Part shown: positions 46,232-55,240 of the stretch, piece after piece
How the letters are laid out: each line of letters opens with the position of its first letter
Position numbering within the stretch: the stretch's first letter is position 1
Source of the DNA: Thermomonas sp. XSG
GTDB lineage: Bacteria; Pseudomonadota; Gammaproteobacteria; Xanthomonadales; Xanthomonadaceae
Direction: 5' to 3'
DNA length: 64,000 nt
NCBI RefSeq assembly: GCF_014678725.1
Contig: NZ_CP061497.1
Location: 2,806,001-2,870,000, forward strand
Notes under the pieces: model-generated
The model's database searches: none
What the model was told of the DNA's origin: nothing
The model's input: only the letters and a program-made list of their open reading frames with translations
Position numbers and translations under genes: made by a program

Positions 46232-46906
46232 ATGAAGCCGCATTTCAAGCTCGCCATCCTGGGCGTGTGCCTGGCCACCATGACCGCCGGCTGCGCCACC
46301 TACACCGGCCAGACCAACGATCCCAACGATCCCAACCGCACCAAGCGCGGCGCGCTGATCGGTGCGGCCATCGGCGCCGCCGCGGGCCTGCTCAGCGGAG
46401 ACAGCGCAGTGGAGCGTCGCCAGCATGCGATGGTCGGTGCCGGTATCGGGGCGCTCGCGGGTGGCTCGATCGGCGCCTACCAGGATCGTCAGGAAGCCGA
46501 GTTGCGCCGCGCCACTGCCGGCACCGGCGTCGACGTCAGCCGCGACGGCGACGTCATCAAGCTGAACCTGCCGGATGGCGTGACCTTCGACTTCAACAAG
46601 ACCAACGTCAAGCCGCAGTTCTACCCGGCCCTCAACACCATCGCCGGCACCCTGCGCGAGTACAACCAGACCATCGTGGAGGTCAGCGGCCATACCGACA
46701 GCATCGGTACCGATGCGATCAACCAGCGCATTTCCGAGCAGCGCGCCAATTCGGTGGCCAGCTACCTGATCGGCCAGGGCCTGCAGCGCGAGCGCTTCGA
46801 GATCGTCGGCATGGGTGAACGCTATCCCATCGCCAGCAACGACACCGATTCCGGCCGTGCGCTCAACCGCCGCGTGGAAATCCGCCTGCTGCCGCTGCGT
46901 TCGTAA
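46232..46906 (+). CDS. OmpA-family outer-membrane lipoprotein (YiaD-like)
   Basis: A 224-residue lipoprotein: signal peptide with lipobox TAGC (C21), a glycine-zipper region (about 39-80, GALIGAAIGAAAGLLSG and AGIGALAGGSIGAY), and a C-terminal OmpA peptidoglycan-binding domain with VEVSGHTDSIG and NRRVEIRL. It probably links the outer membrane to peptidoglycan. RBS GAGGAG lies upstream. A hairpin follows at 46933-46955. Confidence 0.9.
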   Translation: MKPHFKLAILGVCLATMTAGCATYTGQTNDPNDPNRTKRGALIGAAIGAAAGLLSGDSAVERRQHAMVGAGIGALAGGSIGAYQDRQEAELRRATAGTGVDVSRDGDVIKLNLPDGVTFDFNKTNVKPQFYPALNTIAGTLREYNQTIVEVSGHTDSIGTDAINQRISEQRANSVASYLIGQGLQRERFEIVGMGERYPIASNDTDSGRALNRRVEIRLLPLRS

Positions 46907-46932
46907 GCCGCACGGCAAATCGTTCCACCGGG

Positions 46933-46959
46933 GCGGGCCGCGCAATGCGGCCCGCTTCC
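46933..46959 (+). terminator. Terminator after the OmpA-like lipoprotein gene
   Basis: GCGGGCCGC, loop GCAAT, GCGGCCCGC followed by TTCC: a 9-bp perfect stem 26 bp after the stop codon. Confidence 0.65.
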
Positions 46960-46992
46960 GTATCCGGCGGATGAACGGCATCCTTCCCGGCC

Positions 46993-47020
46993 TTGTGAAT
47001 GCCGCCACCGCCCCTATACT
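46993..47020 (+). promoter_or_regulatory. Sigma70 promoter of ssrA
   Basis: TTGTGA (46993-46998), 16-nt spacer, TATACT (47015-47020). Transcription would start near 47027, about 22 nt before the mature 5' end, which RNase P would form. Confidence 0.7.
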
Positions 47021-47048
47021 GCGGGTGTCGGTAAAATCGATGCTTCCC

Positions 47049-47403
<355 letters not shown>

Positions 47404-47408
47404 CTACC

Positions 47409-47445
47409 AAAACCCCAACCGGTCACGGTTGGGGTTTTTCTTTGG
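47409..47445 (+). terminator. Intrinsic terminator of ssrA
   Basis: AAAACCCCAACCG, loop GTCA, CGGTTGGGGTTTT, then T C TTT: a perfect 13-bp stem running into a T-tract. It also lies before the rnd stop on the other strand. Confidence 0.92.
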
Positions 47446-47488
47446 AGGCCATTTTTCCCGCCTCCATTGGCGCCGGCAGGGGCGAGGG

Positions 47489-48568
47489 TCAGAGCAGCGG
47501 GGCCAGACGCGGTTCCAGCAGTGGACGGCGCCAGCCGGCCAGCTGGCCGTTCCAGCCGCTGCCGTCCTGCAGCGCTTCCAGCACCTTGCGCGAGGCGAGC
47601 AGGCCTTCCGGGAGCTGCAGCTCGGCGGCGACCGCGGCCACGGCTTCCTGCAGGGCACGCAGCTGCTTTTTGTCGCGATCATCGCCGCGTGCCATTGGTG
47701 CTTTCGATTCGTCGGCCAGCGGCGTGATCAAGGCTTCCCACAGTGGCGTGCGCAGGCTGCGCGGGGCTTTGGGGTTGGCATCCAGCAGGGCGTCGAAGCG
47801 CAGCCGGCTGTCCAGCTTCTGGCGGGCCAGCGCCACCGCCAGTTCGTTGTCGAGGATCCAGCTGCGGGGGCGGTCGCTGCTGCGCGCCTGCGCGTCGCGC
47901 CAGCGCAGCATGCGCAGCAGCCGGCGCTGGCCCTCCGCGTCGAGGAACTGCGCGCTGCGGATCGCAAGATGCGGCCAGCGCTCGCCGTCGTCACTGGCGG
48001 CATTGGCCAGTTGGCGGGCACTGTCTTCTTCCAGCCACGCGGTACGGCCGTTGCCGGCCAGGCGCGCCTGCAGGTCGCGATGGAGGGCGTGCAGGTGGCG
48101 CACGTCGTCGGCTGCGTATTCCAGCTGGGCGGGCGACAGCGGCCGGCGCAGCCAGTCGGAACGGGTTTCGCCCTTGGCCAGCTCCACCCCGGTCACGGCC
48201 TGCACCAGCTTCTGGTAGCCAAGGCCGGCCCCCAGCCCGCACATCGCGGCCGCGGCCTGGGTATCGAACAGCGGCGTCGGCAGGGTGCGGCAGGCGTACT
48301 GGAAAGCCACCAGGTCTTCGCTGGGGCTGTGCATCAGCTTCAGCACGTCGGGGTTGGCCAGCAGCGGGGCCAGCGCTTCGCGCATGCCGGGGCGCAGCGG
48401 GTCGACCAGCAGGATGTCGTCATCGCTTTCGCCCAGCGCGATCTGCACCAGGGCCAGCTGTGGCCAGTAGGTGCGTTCGCGGATGAACTCGGTGTCCAGG
48501 CCGATCGCGGCGGGCGGGTTCTCAAGGCGAGCGCGCAGCGCGCCGGGGGTATCGATCCAATGTGTCAT
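47489..48568 (-). CDS. rnd: Ribonuclease D
   Basis: 3'-to-5' exonuclease involved in tRNA 3' maturation. The 359-residue protein has a DEDD exonuclease domain opening GLDTEFIRERTYW (D25, E27), and KLMHSPSEDL and LEYAADDVRHL further on, then HRDC-type regions. The frame runs open to 50329, but the ATG at 48568 gives family length. CATAAT sits 6 nt before that ATG. It is convergent with ssrA. Confidence 0.94.
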   Translation of the reverse strand: MTHWIDTPGALRARLENPPAAIGLDTEFIRERTYWPQLALVQIALGESDDDILLVDPLRPGMREALAPLLANPDVLKLMHSPSEDLVAFQYACRTLPTPLFDTQAAAAMCGLGAGLGYQKLVQAVTGVELAKGETRSDWLRRPLSPAQLEYAADDVRHLHALHRDLQARLAGNGRTAWLEEDSARQLANAASDDGERWPHLAIRSAQFLDAEGQRRLLRMLRWRDAQARSSDRPRSWILDNELAVALARQKLDSRLRFDALLDANPKAPRSLRTPLWEALITPLADESKAPMARGDDRDKKQLRALQEAVAAVAAELQLPEGLLASRKVLEALQDGSGWNGQLAGWRRPLLEPRLAPLL

Positions 48569-48580
48569 CCGCACATTATG
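48566..48580 (-). promoter_or_regulatory. Leaderless-type promoter of rnd (CATAAT-N6-ATG)
   Basis: On the reverse strand CATAAT (48580-48575), six nucleotides (GTGCGG), then ATG at 48568. There is no Shine-Dalgarno. Confidence 0.45.
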
Positions 48581-48658
48581 CGGTTGCCGGAGGCTGGCCC
48601 ATGCCCTAAGTTCGTCGGCACCGCCAATCGGCGGGTGCAGGACTGATGGAGCTGGAGT

Positions 48659-50512
48659 TTGCGCGCAGGAGGTTTCCTCATCCCGCTGTTGCTGCTGCTG
48701 GCCGGTTGCAAGCCGGAACCGGAGGCGCCGGCACTGGCACTGCAACCGGTGCCGGCGCAGGAGCGGCTGCCGGCACCGGCGCCTGTGCTCGAACCCGGCC
48801 GGGTCAGCATCCGCGGCGATGACGCGCTGGCCGACGTGCTGAGCTGGACGCTGCCGGAAGCCCGCATCGACCAGCCGGCGCGCGCCCGCGCCAATGCGCG
48901 GCGGGCGCTGGCCAAGGGTGATCTGTTCGAAACCGGCGAATCGGCGATCCCGCTGCTGCTGGCGCTGCGCAAACTGGAGCCGGACAGTGCCCAGGACGCG
49001 CGATTGCTGGAAAAGGCCCGCGCTGCGCTGCTGGCGCAGGCGTGGATGGCGCTGGATGCCGGCGAAGACCTGGCGTCGCTGCGCTATGCCCAGCGCCACG
49101 GCACCGTGCTGCGCACGCTGTGGCCCGAGCTGCCGGAGGCGAAGACCTATCTGGATGCGGTGGATCGGGCCGGCCAGGCCTTCGACCTGTGCCTTGCCGG
49201 AGAGCGCGCGCTGCGGGCGGGGAATCTGGACGCCCCGGGCGGCGCGCTGGAACTGTTTCGCCAGGCGCAGGCGCTGTGGCCGCTGCAGACCCGCGCCCAG
49301 CGCGGCATCGCCGCGGTCGAGGCCGCGGTGCTGGTGGAGGCACAGGCGCTGGCGGCGGGCGGGGATTTCGAGGGCGCCTATGCAGAACTGGCACGGGCAG
49401 GGCGCGTGCGCAATGACGCGGAGGCGATCACGGCGACGCGGCAACGCATCGAGGCGATGCGCACCGACCGGATCCGCCGGTTGGGCGATGAGGGCCTGAT
49501 GGCGCTGGCCGACCCCGCCGGCCTGCAGTTCGCCCGCGAGCGGCTGGCCGAGATCCTGCGGATCGCGCTGCCCGGCACCGGTGCCGGCGTGGCGCTGCGC
49601 CAGCGCATTGATCTGGTGGGTCATTACGGGCTGTTCCGCCCTGGTCAGGTGTTCACCGAGGAAATGCAAGCGGGCGGGCGTGGACCAGCGCTCAGCGTGC
49701 TGCCGCGTGGCGGTTTCATGATGGGTGCGCCGGAAGACGAGGAGGGCGCGACTCTGGACGAACAGCCGCGGCATCAGGTGCGTCTGGATCGCGGTTTCGC
49801 AATGACCCGGCACGAAATCACGGTGGGCCAGTTCCGGCGTTTCGTCCAGGCCACGGGTTTCGTGCCGCGCGCCACCCAGCGCGGCCACTCGCTGGCTTAC
49901 GACGCGCGCAGCGGCAATTTCCTGCGCGGCAGTGGCATCGACTGGCAGTCCGGCTACGACGGCCGTCCGGCCGCGGACGACATGCCGGTGATCCACGTCA
50001 CCGCCCGCGATGCCGAGGCTTACGCAGCGTGGCTGTCGGCGCAGACCGGCGCGCACTACCGCCTGCCCAGCGAGGCCGAGTTCGAGTACGCCCTGCGGGC
50101 GGGGGGACAGGCGCTCTACCCATGGGGCGCGGGTGCGCCTCCGGCGAGCGTCGGCAACCTCGCCGGTGGCAGGGACGTGTCGGCACGCGGGCGACGCTGG
50201 AGCAATGCCTTCCTTGGCTATGGCGACGGCTGGTGGGGGCCGGCGCCGGTGGGCAGCTTCGCGCCGAATGCCTACGGCTTGTACGACATGGCGGGCAACG
50301 TCAGCGAGTGGGTTGCGGATTGCTGGCACCGCGGCTACCGGCGCGCGCCGGCCAACGGCCAGGCCTGGGTGAATCCGGGCTGCCGTACGCGGATGTATCG
50401 TGGCGGTTCTTGGGCCAGCGCCCCGGCGCAGGCGCGTTCGGCGTGGCGGGCCTCGGGCGGCGTCGACGTGACCAACGCGCGGGTGGGTTTCCGGCTGGTG
50501 CGGCAGCTGTGA
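48659..50512 (+). CDS. Lipoprotein with C-terminal SUMF1/formylglycine-enzyme-like domain
   Basis: Starts at a TTG with GGAG 7 nt upstream; no in-frame ATG fits. The 617-residue protein has a lipobox LLAGC (C17), a helical repeat region (about 60-300, TPR-like in pattern), and a C-terminal FGE-sulfatase domain (about 345-615): GGFMMGAPEDEE, EITVGQFRRFVQ, RLPSEAEFEYALRAGG, YDMAGNVSEWVADC, YRGGSWAS, VGFRLVRQ. The fold is used by formylglycine-generating enzyme and by ergothioneine-type and binding-only relatives; no catalytic cysteine pair was confirmed. Outer-membrane or periplasmic location is expected. Confidence 0.82.
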   Translation: MRAGGFLIPLLLLLAGCKPEPEAPALALQPVPAQERLPAPAPVLEPGRVSIRGDDALADVLSWTLPEARIDQPARARANARRALAKGDLFETGESAIPLLLALRKLEPDSAQDARLLEKARAALLAQAWMALDAGEDLASLRYAQRHGTVLRTLWPELPEAKTYLDAVDRAGQAFDLCLAGERALRAGNLDAPGGALELFRQAQALWPLQTRAQRGIAAVEAAVLVEAQALAAGGDFEGAYAELARAGRVRNDAEAITATRQRIEAMRTDRIRRLGDEGLMALADPAGLQFARERLAEILRIALPGTGAGVALRQRIDLVGHYGLFRPGQVFTEEMQAGGRGPALSVLPRGGFMMGAPEDEEGATLDEQPRHQVRLDRGFAMTRHEITVGQFRRFVQATGFVPRATQRGHSLAYDARSGNFLRGSGIDWQSGYDGRPAADDMPVIHVTARDAEAYAAWLSAQTGAHYRLPSEAEFEYALRAGGQALYPWGAGAPPASVGNLAGGRDVSARGRRWSNAFLGYGDGWWGPAPVGSFAPNAYGLYDMAGNVSEWVADCWHRGYRRAPANGQAWVNPGCRTRMYRGGSWASAPAQARSAWRASGGVDVTNARVGFRLVRQL

Positions 50513-50560
50513 GAAGGATGCTCACGCCGTGTTGAGGGGCGCCCGCTAGTCTTTTCGCCG

Positions 50561-50590
50561 ATGCCCGAGACGGGCCGGAGGACACGATGA
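50561..50590 (+). other. Possible 9-codon leader ORF overlapping the M48 peptidase start
   Basis: ATG at 50561 opens MPETGRRTR and stops at 50588-50590, overlapping the peptidase ATG (ATGA). A TAGTCT is 8 nt upstream of this ATG. The peptidase also has its own GGAGG. The arrangement is like the short ORF before the hybrid kinase, but chance is likely enough to keep confidence low. Confidence 0.2.
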
Positions 50591-51471
50591 ACCGCAATCC
50601 GATTGGAACCCGCCGTGGTGGCGGCCTGCGCATCTGGGTGTTGGTGCTTTTTGCCGGTTATGCGGCGTGGTACTGGTACTCCAACCGCAGCGTGGATGCG
50701 CTGACCGGCGAGACGGTGGTGATCGACAAGAACATCTCGCCCGAGCAGGAAACAGCGTTGGGCCTGCAGGCCTACCAGGAGGTGCTGCAGCAGGAGCGCC
50801 CGCTGCCGGCGGATGCGCAGGTCTCGCGACAGGTCGGTGCGATCGCGCAACGGCTGATTGCCAAGATCCCGCCGGTGTCCGATGCCTTGGCCGCCGAAAA
50901 CGGAATGCAGGCGAGCCACATCGAGAAGTCCTTCGACTGGAAGGTGACGGTGCTGGAATCCGACCAGGTCAATGCATTCTGCCTGCCGGGGGGCAAGATG
51001 GCGGTGTATACCGGCTTGCTGCCGGTGGCCCAGAACGCCGACGCGGTGGCCGTGGTGATGGGGCACGAAATCGCCCACGCGCTGCTGCGCCACGGCGCAC
51101 AGCGCATGACCCGCGGCAAGCTGGAGCAGATCGGACAGATGGCCGGAGCGGCCAGCGGCATGGACCAGAACACCATGCAGGCGGTGATGCAGGCCTATGG
51201 CTACGGCAGCGCGCTGCCATATGCGCGCAGCCAGGAAACCCAGGCCGACGAACTGGGGCTGATGCTGGCAGCAGCGGCCTGCTTCGATCCGCGCGAATCG
51301 GTGCCGCTATGGGAGCGCATGGATCGGAACTCGGGCGGTGGCGCGCCGCCGGAATTCGCCTCCACCCATCCCAGCGCCGGTACCCGCATCCAGCAGCTGC
51401 AGGCGCTGATGCCGAAGGCACTGGCCTACCAGGCGAAGTTCTGCGAAACGGCCGCCAGCGCCGCGCGCTGA
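50587..51471 (+). CDS. M48-family metallopeptidase (LoiP/YcaL-like)
   Basis: Zinc peptidase of the BepA/LoiP/YcaL group that maintains envelope proteins. The 294-residue protein has an N-terminal hydrophobic anchor (about 14-30), the zinc motif HEIAH (160-164) and the downstream third ligand Glu in SQETQADELG. No lipobox is present, so it is probably anchored by the N-terminal helix facing the periplasm. RBS CGGAGGA fixes the start. It follows the SUMF1-type lipoprotein gene by 74 bp. Confidence 0.87.
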   Translation: MNRNPIGTRRGGGLRIWVLVLFAGYAAWYWYSNRSVDALTGETVVIDKNISPEQETALGLQAYQEVLQQERPLPADAQVSRQVGAIAQRLIAKIPPVSDALAAENGMQASHIEKSFDWKVTVLESDQVNAFCLPGGKMAVYTGLLPVAQNADAVAVVMGHEIAHALLRHGAQRMTRGKLEQIGQMAGAASGMDQNTMQAVMQAYGYGSALPYARSQETQADELGLMLAAAACFDPRESVPLWERMDRNSGGGAPPEFASTHPSAGTRIQQLQALMPKALAYQAKFCETAASAAR

Positions 51472-51575
51472 CGGCGCACTGCCACGCTTGCGAGCGGCTT
51501 GCGCATCATCCCGCATGACTCGTGGCGACGGGTCCATCTGCCTTGACGGCTGCGGGCGCGCAGCGCTGTGATCGA

Positions 51576-52076
51576 CTACAGCCACCACGCCAGCGCGAAC
51601 AGGCCCAGCATGGCAAACGCCAGTGCGAGCTTGAGCGCGGTGCCGAGCAACAGGCCTACCCAGGTGCCTGCGCCGACCTTGGTGGCGTGGCCCACCCGAT
51701 GTGGATGCAGGCTGCGGTGATGGGCCAGCTCACCGGCCAGTGCGCCGATGAACGGGCCGAACAGCAAACCGGGCAAGCCGAACAGCAGTCCCACCAGGGT
51801 GCCGATGGCCGCGCCCCACATCGCCATCCGGCTGGCGCCGACGCGCCGGGCGCCGTGGGCCGTGGCCCAGAAATCCACGGCCACCGACACCAGCGTCAAC
51901 ATCGCCAGCACGATCAGCGCGGGCGCGCCGATGGCCTGGAAACTACCAGCCCACGCCGCCAGCAGCATGCCGGCGAACATCAGCGGTATCCCCGGCAGCA
52001 CCGGCAACACGGTGCCCAGCAGGCCGACGAGGATCAGCAACGCGGCGATCAGGTAGTAGATCGTGGTGGAATCCAT
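51576..52076 (-). CDS. DUF456-family membrane protein
   Basis: A 166-residue inner-membrane protein with about four to five Gly/Leu-rich hydrophobic segments (YLIAALLILVGLLGTVLPVL, ALIVLAMLTLVSVAV, and two Gly-rich C-terminal ones). The motif LPVLPGIPLMFAG near the start and GLPGLLFGPFIGALAGEL are characteristic of DUF456. Function is unknown. It is convergent with the M48 peptidase gene. No clear RBS is visible. Confidence 0.78.
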   Translation of the reverse strand: MDSTTIYYLIAALLILVGLLGTVLPVLPGIPLMFAGMLLAAWAGSFQAIGAPALIVLAMLTLVSVAVDFWATAHGARRVGASRMAMWGAAIGTLVGLLFGLPGLLFGPFIGALAGELAHHRSLHPHRVGHATKVGAGTWVGLLLGTALKLALAFAMLGLFALAWWL

Positions 52077-52177
52077 GGCGGCTCGCAGCGGGCAGGGCGG
52101 GGCATTGTGCCGGGTGTGAGAACGGCCCGCACCGGGCGGGCCGTTCAGCGGCACCAGCTGGAGGGAGGGGCGCGCGG

Positions 52178-52654
52178 TCAGCGCAGGTAGGCCTGGCCGT
52201 TTTCGATCCGCACCCGCGCGCCCTCGCGGAAGCCGGAGACATTCGACTGGGTGACCTTCACCGTGCGGCCGTCGTCCATGCGCACGTGAACGGTGTAGCC
52301 CTCGCTGCGGTTCTTCTGGATGGCGCTGCCCGCCGCTGCGCCGGCGGCGGCACCGGCCACGGCGGAAATGTTCTGGTTACCCTTGCTGCCGCCGGTGTGG
52401 GCCGATACCTCATGGCCGGCAACGGCACCAATCAGGCCACCGATGAGGGCGCCGGAGGTCCCGGAGGCGCCGCCGACGGTGATCTGGGTGACGGTGCCGC
52501 AGTTGCCGCAGGTATTGTCGTACCCGCTATAGCTGGCGCTGCCGCCGTAGCCGCCCCCGCCATAGGCGGGCGCGGTGCTGGCGCAGCCGGCGCTCGCTCC
52601 CAGTGCGAGCGCGAGGGCGGCGGTGCCGAGGATGGTGTGGATGCGAACAGCCAT
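52178..52654 (-). CDS. Glycine-zipper lipoprotein (SlyB/OsmB-like, 2TM)
   Basis: A 158-residue protein with a lipobox SAGC near residue 24 and a Gly/Ser/Tyr-rich stretch containing a C..C pair (TCGNCG). Two glycine-zipper membrane segments follow (ALIGGLIGAVAGHEV; AVAGAAAGAAAGSAI), then a soluble C-terminal domain with VHVRMDDGRTVKV. This is the 'glycine zipper 2TM' type of outer-membrane lipoprotein. RBS GGAGAC precedes the ATG at 52654. Confidence 0.82.
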   Translation of the reverse strand: MAVRIHTILGTAALALALGASAGCASTAPAYGGGGYGGSASYSGYDNTCGNCGTVTQITVGGASGTSGALIGGLIGAVAGHEVSAHTGGSKGNQNISAVAGAAAGAAAGSAIQKNRSEGYTVHVRMDDGRTVKVTQSNVSGFREGARVRIENGQAYLR

Positions 52655-52833
52655 GTTCTGTCTCCTTTCAGTACGCGGGGATCGCGGGGGAATGGAATAC
52701 CTTGACACCCCGATCCTGTGCCGCGGCGCATGAACGACAGCCACATCCGCCTCTTGCGCGCGGGATGCGCTCAGCAGGGGTTCACCGCGGTGCAGCCGGA
52801 GTGAAGGGCAGGGCTGTTTCGATGGCCAAAGAG

Positions 52834-52858
52834 AAAGCCGCCCGGGGGCGGCTTCTTC
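52834..52858 (-). terminator. Terminator of the cytochrome gene
   Basis: On the reverse strand AAGCCGCC, loop CCCG, GGCGGCTT followed by TCTCTTT: an 8-bp stem and T-rich run, just beyond the cytochrome stop at 52883. Confidence 0.7.
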
Positions 52859-52882
52859 GTGTGCAGCATGGAGACGCTGCAA

Positions 52883-53338
52883 TCAGCCGCGGAAGTCGCG
52901 ATGGCAGGCCTTGCAGGAATCACCCAGCGACTTCATCGTGCCGGCCAGGCTCTGGCAGCTCAGCGGCGGCGCGCTGACGGCCTTGTCGGCAGCGGCCCGC
53001 ATTGCCGCGGCGGCGGTGCGGAAGCGCTCGTCGTCGCGCAGGTCGGGGAAGGCGGGTTCAAGGTCGTTGCCCAGCATCCGCAGGGTCTGCAGGTGCGGCA
53101 GCACGTCGGTGGCGCCGCAGCGGTTCTGCTCCATTGCCGCCTTCAGCTGACCCATGTGCCAGCCCTGCACTTCCATCAGCGAATCCGGGAAATGGTCTTT
53201 GCGCGCATCGAGTGCACGCATCGCCATGACCGTGGCAATCGCGCCAACCACCAGGCCGAGGATGAGCAGGAACAGATAGCGCCCGGCGTTGGACGAACGG
53301 GTAGCGGCAGGCTTGCCGGCGGGATCGGGATTGGACAT
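52883..53338 (-). CDS. Membrane-anchored cytochrome c, c'-like
   Basis: A 151-residue protein with a hydrophobic N-terminal anchor (about 20-40, YLFLLILGLVVGAIATVMAM) and a single C-terminal heme motif CKACH (C142, C145, H146). A C-terminal CxxCH preceded by helices is the pattern of cytochrome c'-type proteins; the exact class is not certain. The heme domain should face the periplasm. RBS GGAG lies upstream of the ATG. No oxidase or reductase gene is near. Confidence 0.78.
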   Translation of the reverse strand: MSNPDPAGKPAATRSSNAGRYLFLLILGLVVGAIATVMAMRALDARKDHFPDSLMEVQGWHMGQLKAAMEQNRCGATDVLPHLQTLRMLGNDLEPAFPDLRDDERFRTAAAAMRAAADKAVSAPPLSCQSLAGTMKSLGDSCKACHRDFRG

Positions 53339-53461
53339 GGCGTCTCCGGAGGAATCGGATGGAAGTGGAACCCGTGGATGGTGGCACAGCGGCCCCGGTC
53401 GCGTAACCACCGGTGCATCGCTCCATGCGGATGGACGCACCGGGGTGGGCGGGGGCGACAG

Positions 53462-54202
53462 TCACCAGCCCATGTGGTGCCCGCCGTTGATGTCGAGGTT
53501 GCTGCCGGTGATCCAGCCGGCCTGTTCGTCGGCAAGGAAGCCGACGCCATAGGCGATCTCTTCCGGCGTGCCGAGGCGGCCGGTGGGGATGTCGGCGATG
53601 ATCTTGGCGCGCACCTCTTCCGGCACTGCCATCACCATGTCCGTGGCGATGTAGCCCGGGCTGATGGTGTTCACGGTGATCCCGTTCCTGGCGTTCTCGC
53701 GCGCCAGCGAAATGGTGAAGCCGTGCATGCCGGCCTTCGCCGCCGCGTAGTTCGCCTGCCCGTACTGGCCCTTCAGTCCGTTGATCGAGCTGATCTGGAT
53801 GATCCGCCCCCATTTGCGATCGCGCATGCCCTCGATCACCGGGCGGGTGACGTTGAAGCAGGAGTTGAGGTTGGTATTGATCACGTCCATCCACTGGTCG
53901 GCCTTCATCCGGTGGAAGGTGCCGTCGCGGGTGATGCCGGCGTTGTTGACCAGAATGTCGATCGGGCCGAGGGTCGCCTCGACCTCGCGCACCATCGCTT
54001 CCGCCTCCTGTGGCGAGGTAACGTCGCCTTTCACGATGGCGACGTCGAAACCCTCCGCCTTCATCTTCTCCTGCCAGGCGCGCGCCTTTTCCTCGTTGCG
54101 GTAATTGGTGGCGACCTTGTGGCCCATTCCGGCCAGACGCTTGACGATCGCGGTGCCGATGCCGCCGGTGCCACCGGTGACCAGTGCAACTCTGGAAGTC
54201 AT
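53462..54202 (-). CDS. phbB: Acetoacetyl-CoA reductase, NADPH-type SDR
   Basis: Reduces acetoacetyl-CoA to 3-hydroxybutyryl-CoA for polyhydroxyalkanoate synthesis. The 246-residue short-chain dehydrogenase has the cofactor motif TGGTGGIG (9-16), NNAG, the Ser in ISSINGLKGQYGQ and the catalytic YAAAK, and ends INGGHHMGW, typical of PhbB. FabG (fatty-acid synthesis) is the close alternative, but this tail and the SSINGLKGQ segment favour PhbB. No phaA or phaC is in the window. RBS GAGGAG precedes the ATG. Confidence 0.88.
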   Translation of the reverse strand: MTSRVALVTGGTGGIGTAIVKRLAGMGHKVATNYRNEEKARAWQEKMKAEGFDVAIVKGDVTSPQEAEAMVREVEATLGPIDILVNNAGITRDGTFHRMKADQWMDVINTNLNSCFNVTRPVIEGMRDRKWGRIIQISSINGLKGQYGQANYAAAKAGMHGFTISLARENARNGITVNTISPGYIATDMVMAVPEEVRAKIIADIPTGRLGTPEEIAYGVGFLADEQAGWITGSNLDINGGHHMGW

Positions 54203-54243
54203 GTACAGCTCCTCGTGAAGGGCGGAAGACGGATGTCCCGATT

Positions 54244-55152
54244 CTAGGCACGGGTGATGGCGTTTGCGTTGTGCGCTGCGGCGCAAACGCTGCGGGCCTG
54301 GAGGGGAACGCGATCCAGCCGGAATGCGGCCAGCGCCCTGTCCAGGAAGGCCGTCGCGGAGGGCGTGGTGGCGTCGGCAAGTGGCGCTTGGCCAAGGCAG
54401 TTCCACAACCGCTGGAGCGTCACCAGCGGTTCGTCCACGCGCACCGGCAGCGCGGCCTCGGACTTCGACAGCTTGCGGCCGTCCGCGCCCAGCAGCAGGG
54501 GCAGGTGCGCGTGCCGCGGCGTCGGCAGGCCCAATGCACGCTGCAGCAGGACCTGCCGGGGGGTGGAGTCCAGCAGGTCGGCGCCGCGCACCACGTCGGT
54601 GATGCCCTGGTCGGCATCGTCCACCACCACGGCCAGCTGATAGGCCCAAAGGCCGTCGCTGCGGCGCAGCACGAAGTCGCCGACCTCCAGGTCCACGCGC
54701 TGGGCCACATGGCCATGGATGGCATCATCGAAAGCGATGCTGCAGCCGTCCGGCACGCGCAGGCGGATGGCCGGATCCGGTCGCCGGCGGCCCGCCACGC
54801 AGCGCCGGTGGATGCCGCCGGCCGCCGCCAGCTCGCTGCGGCTGCAATGGCATTCGAACGCCCAGCCGCCCGCCAGCAGGCGCTCCAGCGCGGCCTGGTA
54901 GAGGGGGGCGCGCCGGCTCTGGTATTCGACCGGGCCATCGGGGTGCAGGCCGAACGCCGCCAGCGTGTCCAGCTGCGCCAGCGCCGCGCCCGGGACTTCC
55001 CGCGGCGGGTCGATGTCCTCGATCCGCACCAGCCACTCCCCGCCGGCCTGGCGCGCCAGCAGCCAGCTGCCCAGCGCGGCGAGCATCGACCCGGCGTGCA
55101 GCGGCCCGCTGGGGGAAGGCGCGAAGCGGCCGCGGTAGCGTGGCCCGCTCAC
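54244..55152 (-). CDS. gluQ: Glutamyl-Q tRNA(Asp) synthetase
   Basis: Attaches glutamate to queuosine in tRNA-Asp, a paralogue of GluRS without the anticodon-binding half. The 302-residue protein begins at a GTG. The HIGH-like motif is [10 protein letters not shown], the KMSKS-like one RKLSKSE, and a Cys-rich zinc segment ECHCSRSEL with RRCVAG follows. The length shows the truncated architecture. Confidence 0.92.
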   Translation of the reverse strand: MSGPRYRGRFAPSPSGPLHAGSMLAALGSWLLARQAGGEWLVRIEDIDPPREVPGAALAQLDTLAAFGLHPDGPVEYQSRRAPLYQAALERLLAGGWAFECHCSRSELAAAGGIHRRCVAGRRRPDPAIRLRVPDGCSIAFDDAIHGHVAQRVDLEVGDFVLRRSDGLWAYQLAVVVDDADQGITDVVRGADLLDSTPRQVLLQRALGLPTPRHAHLPLLLGADGRKLSKSEAALPVRVDEPLVTLQRLWNCLGQAPLADATTPSATAFLDRALAAFRLDRVPLQARSVCAAAHNANAITRA

Positions 55153-55240
55153 GGATTCAGGGAGGTGTATTGATTTCGCACTTGGTCGGCCACACTACCC
55201 GGGTAGCCGCGCATCGGGCGCGGAAGGATCGGAATTATCC

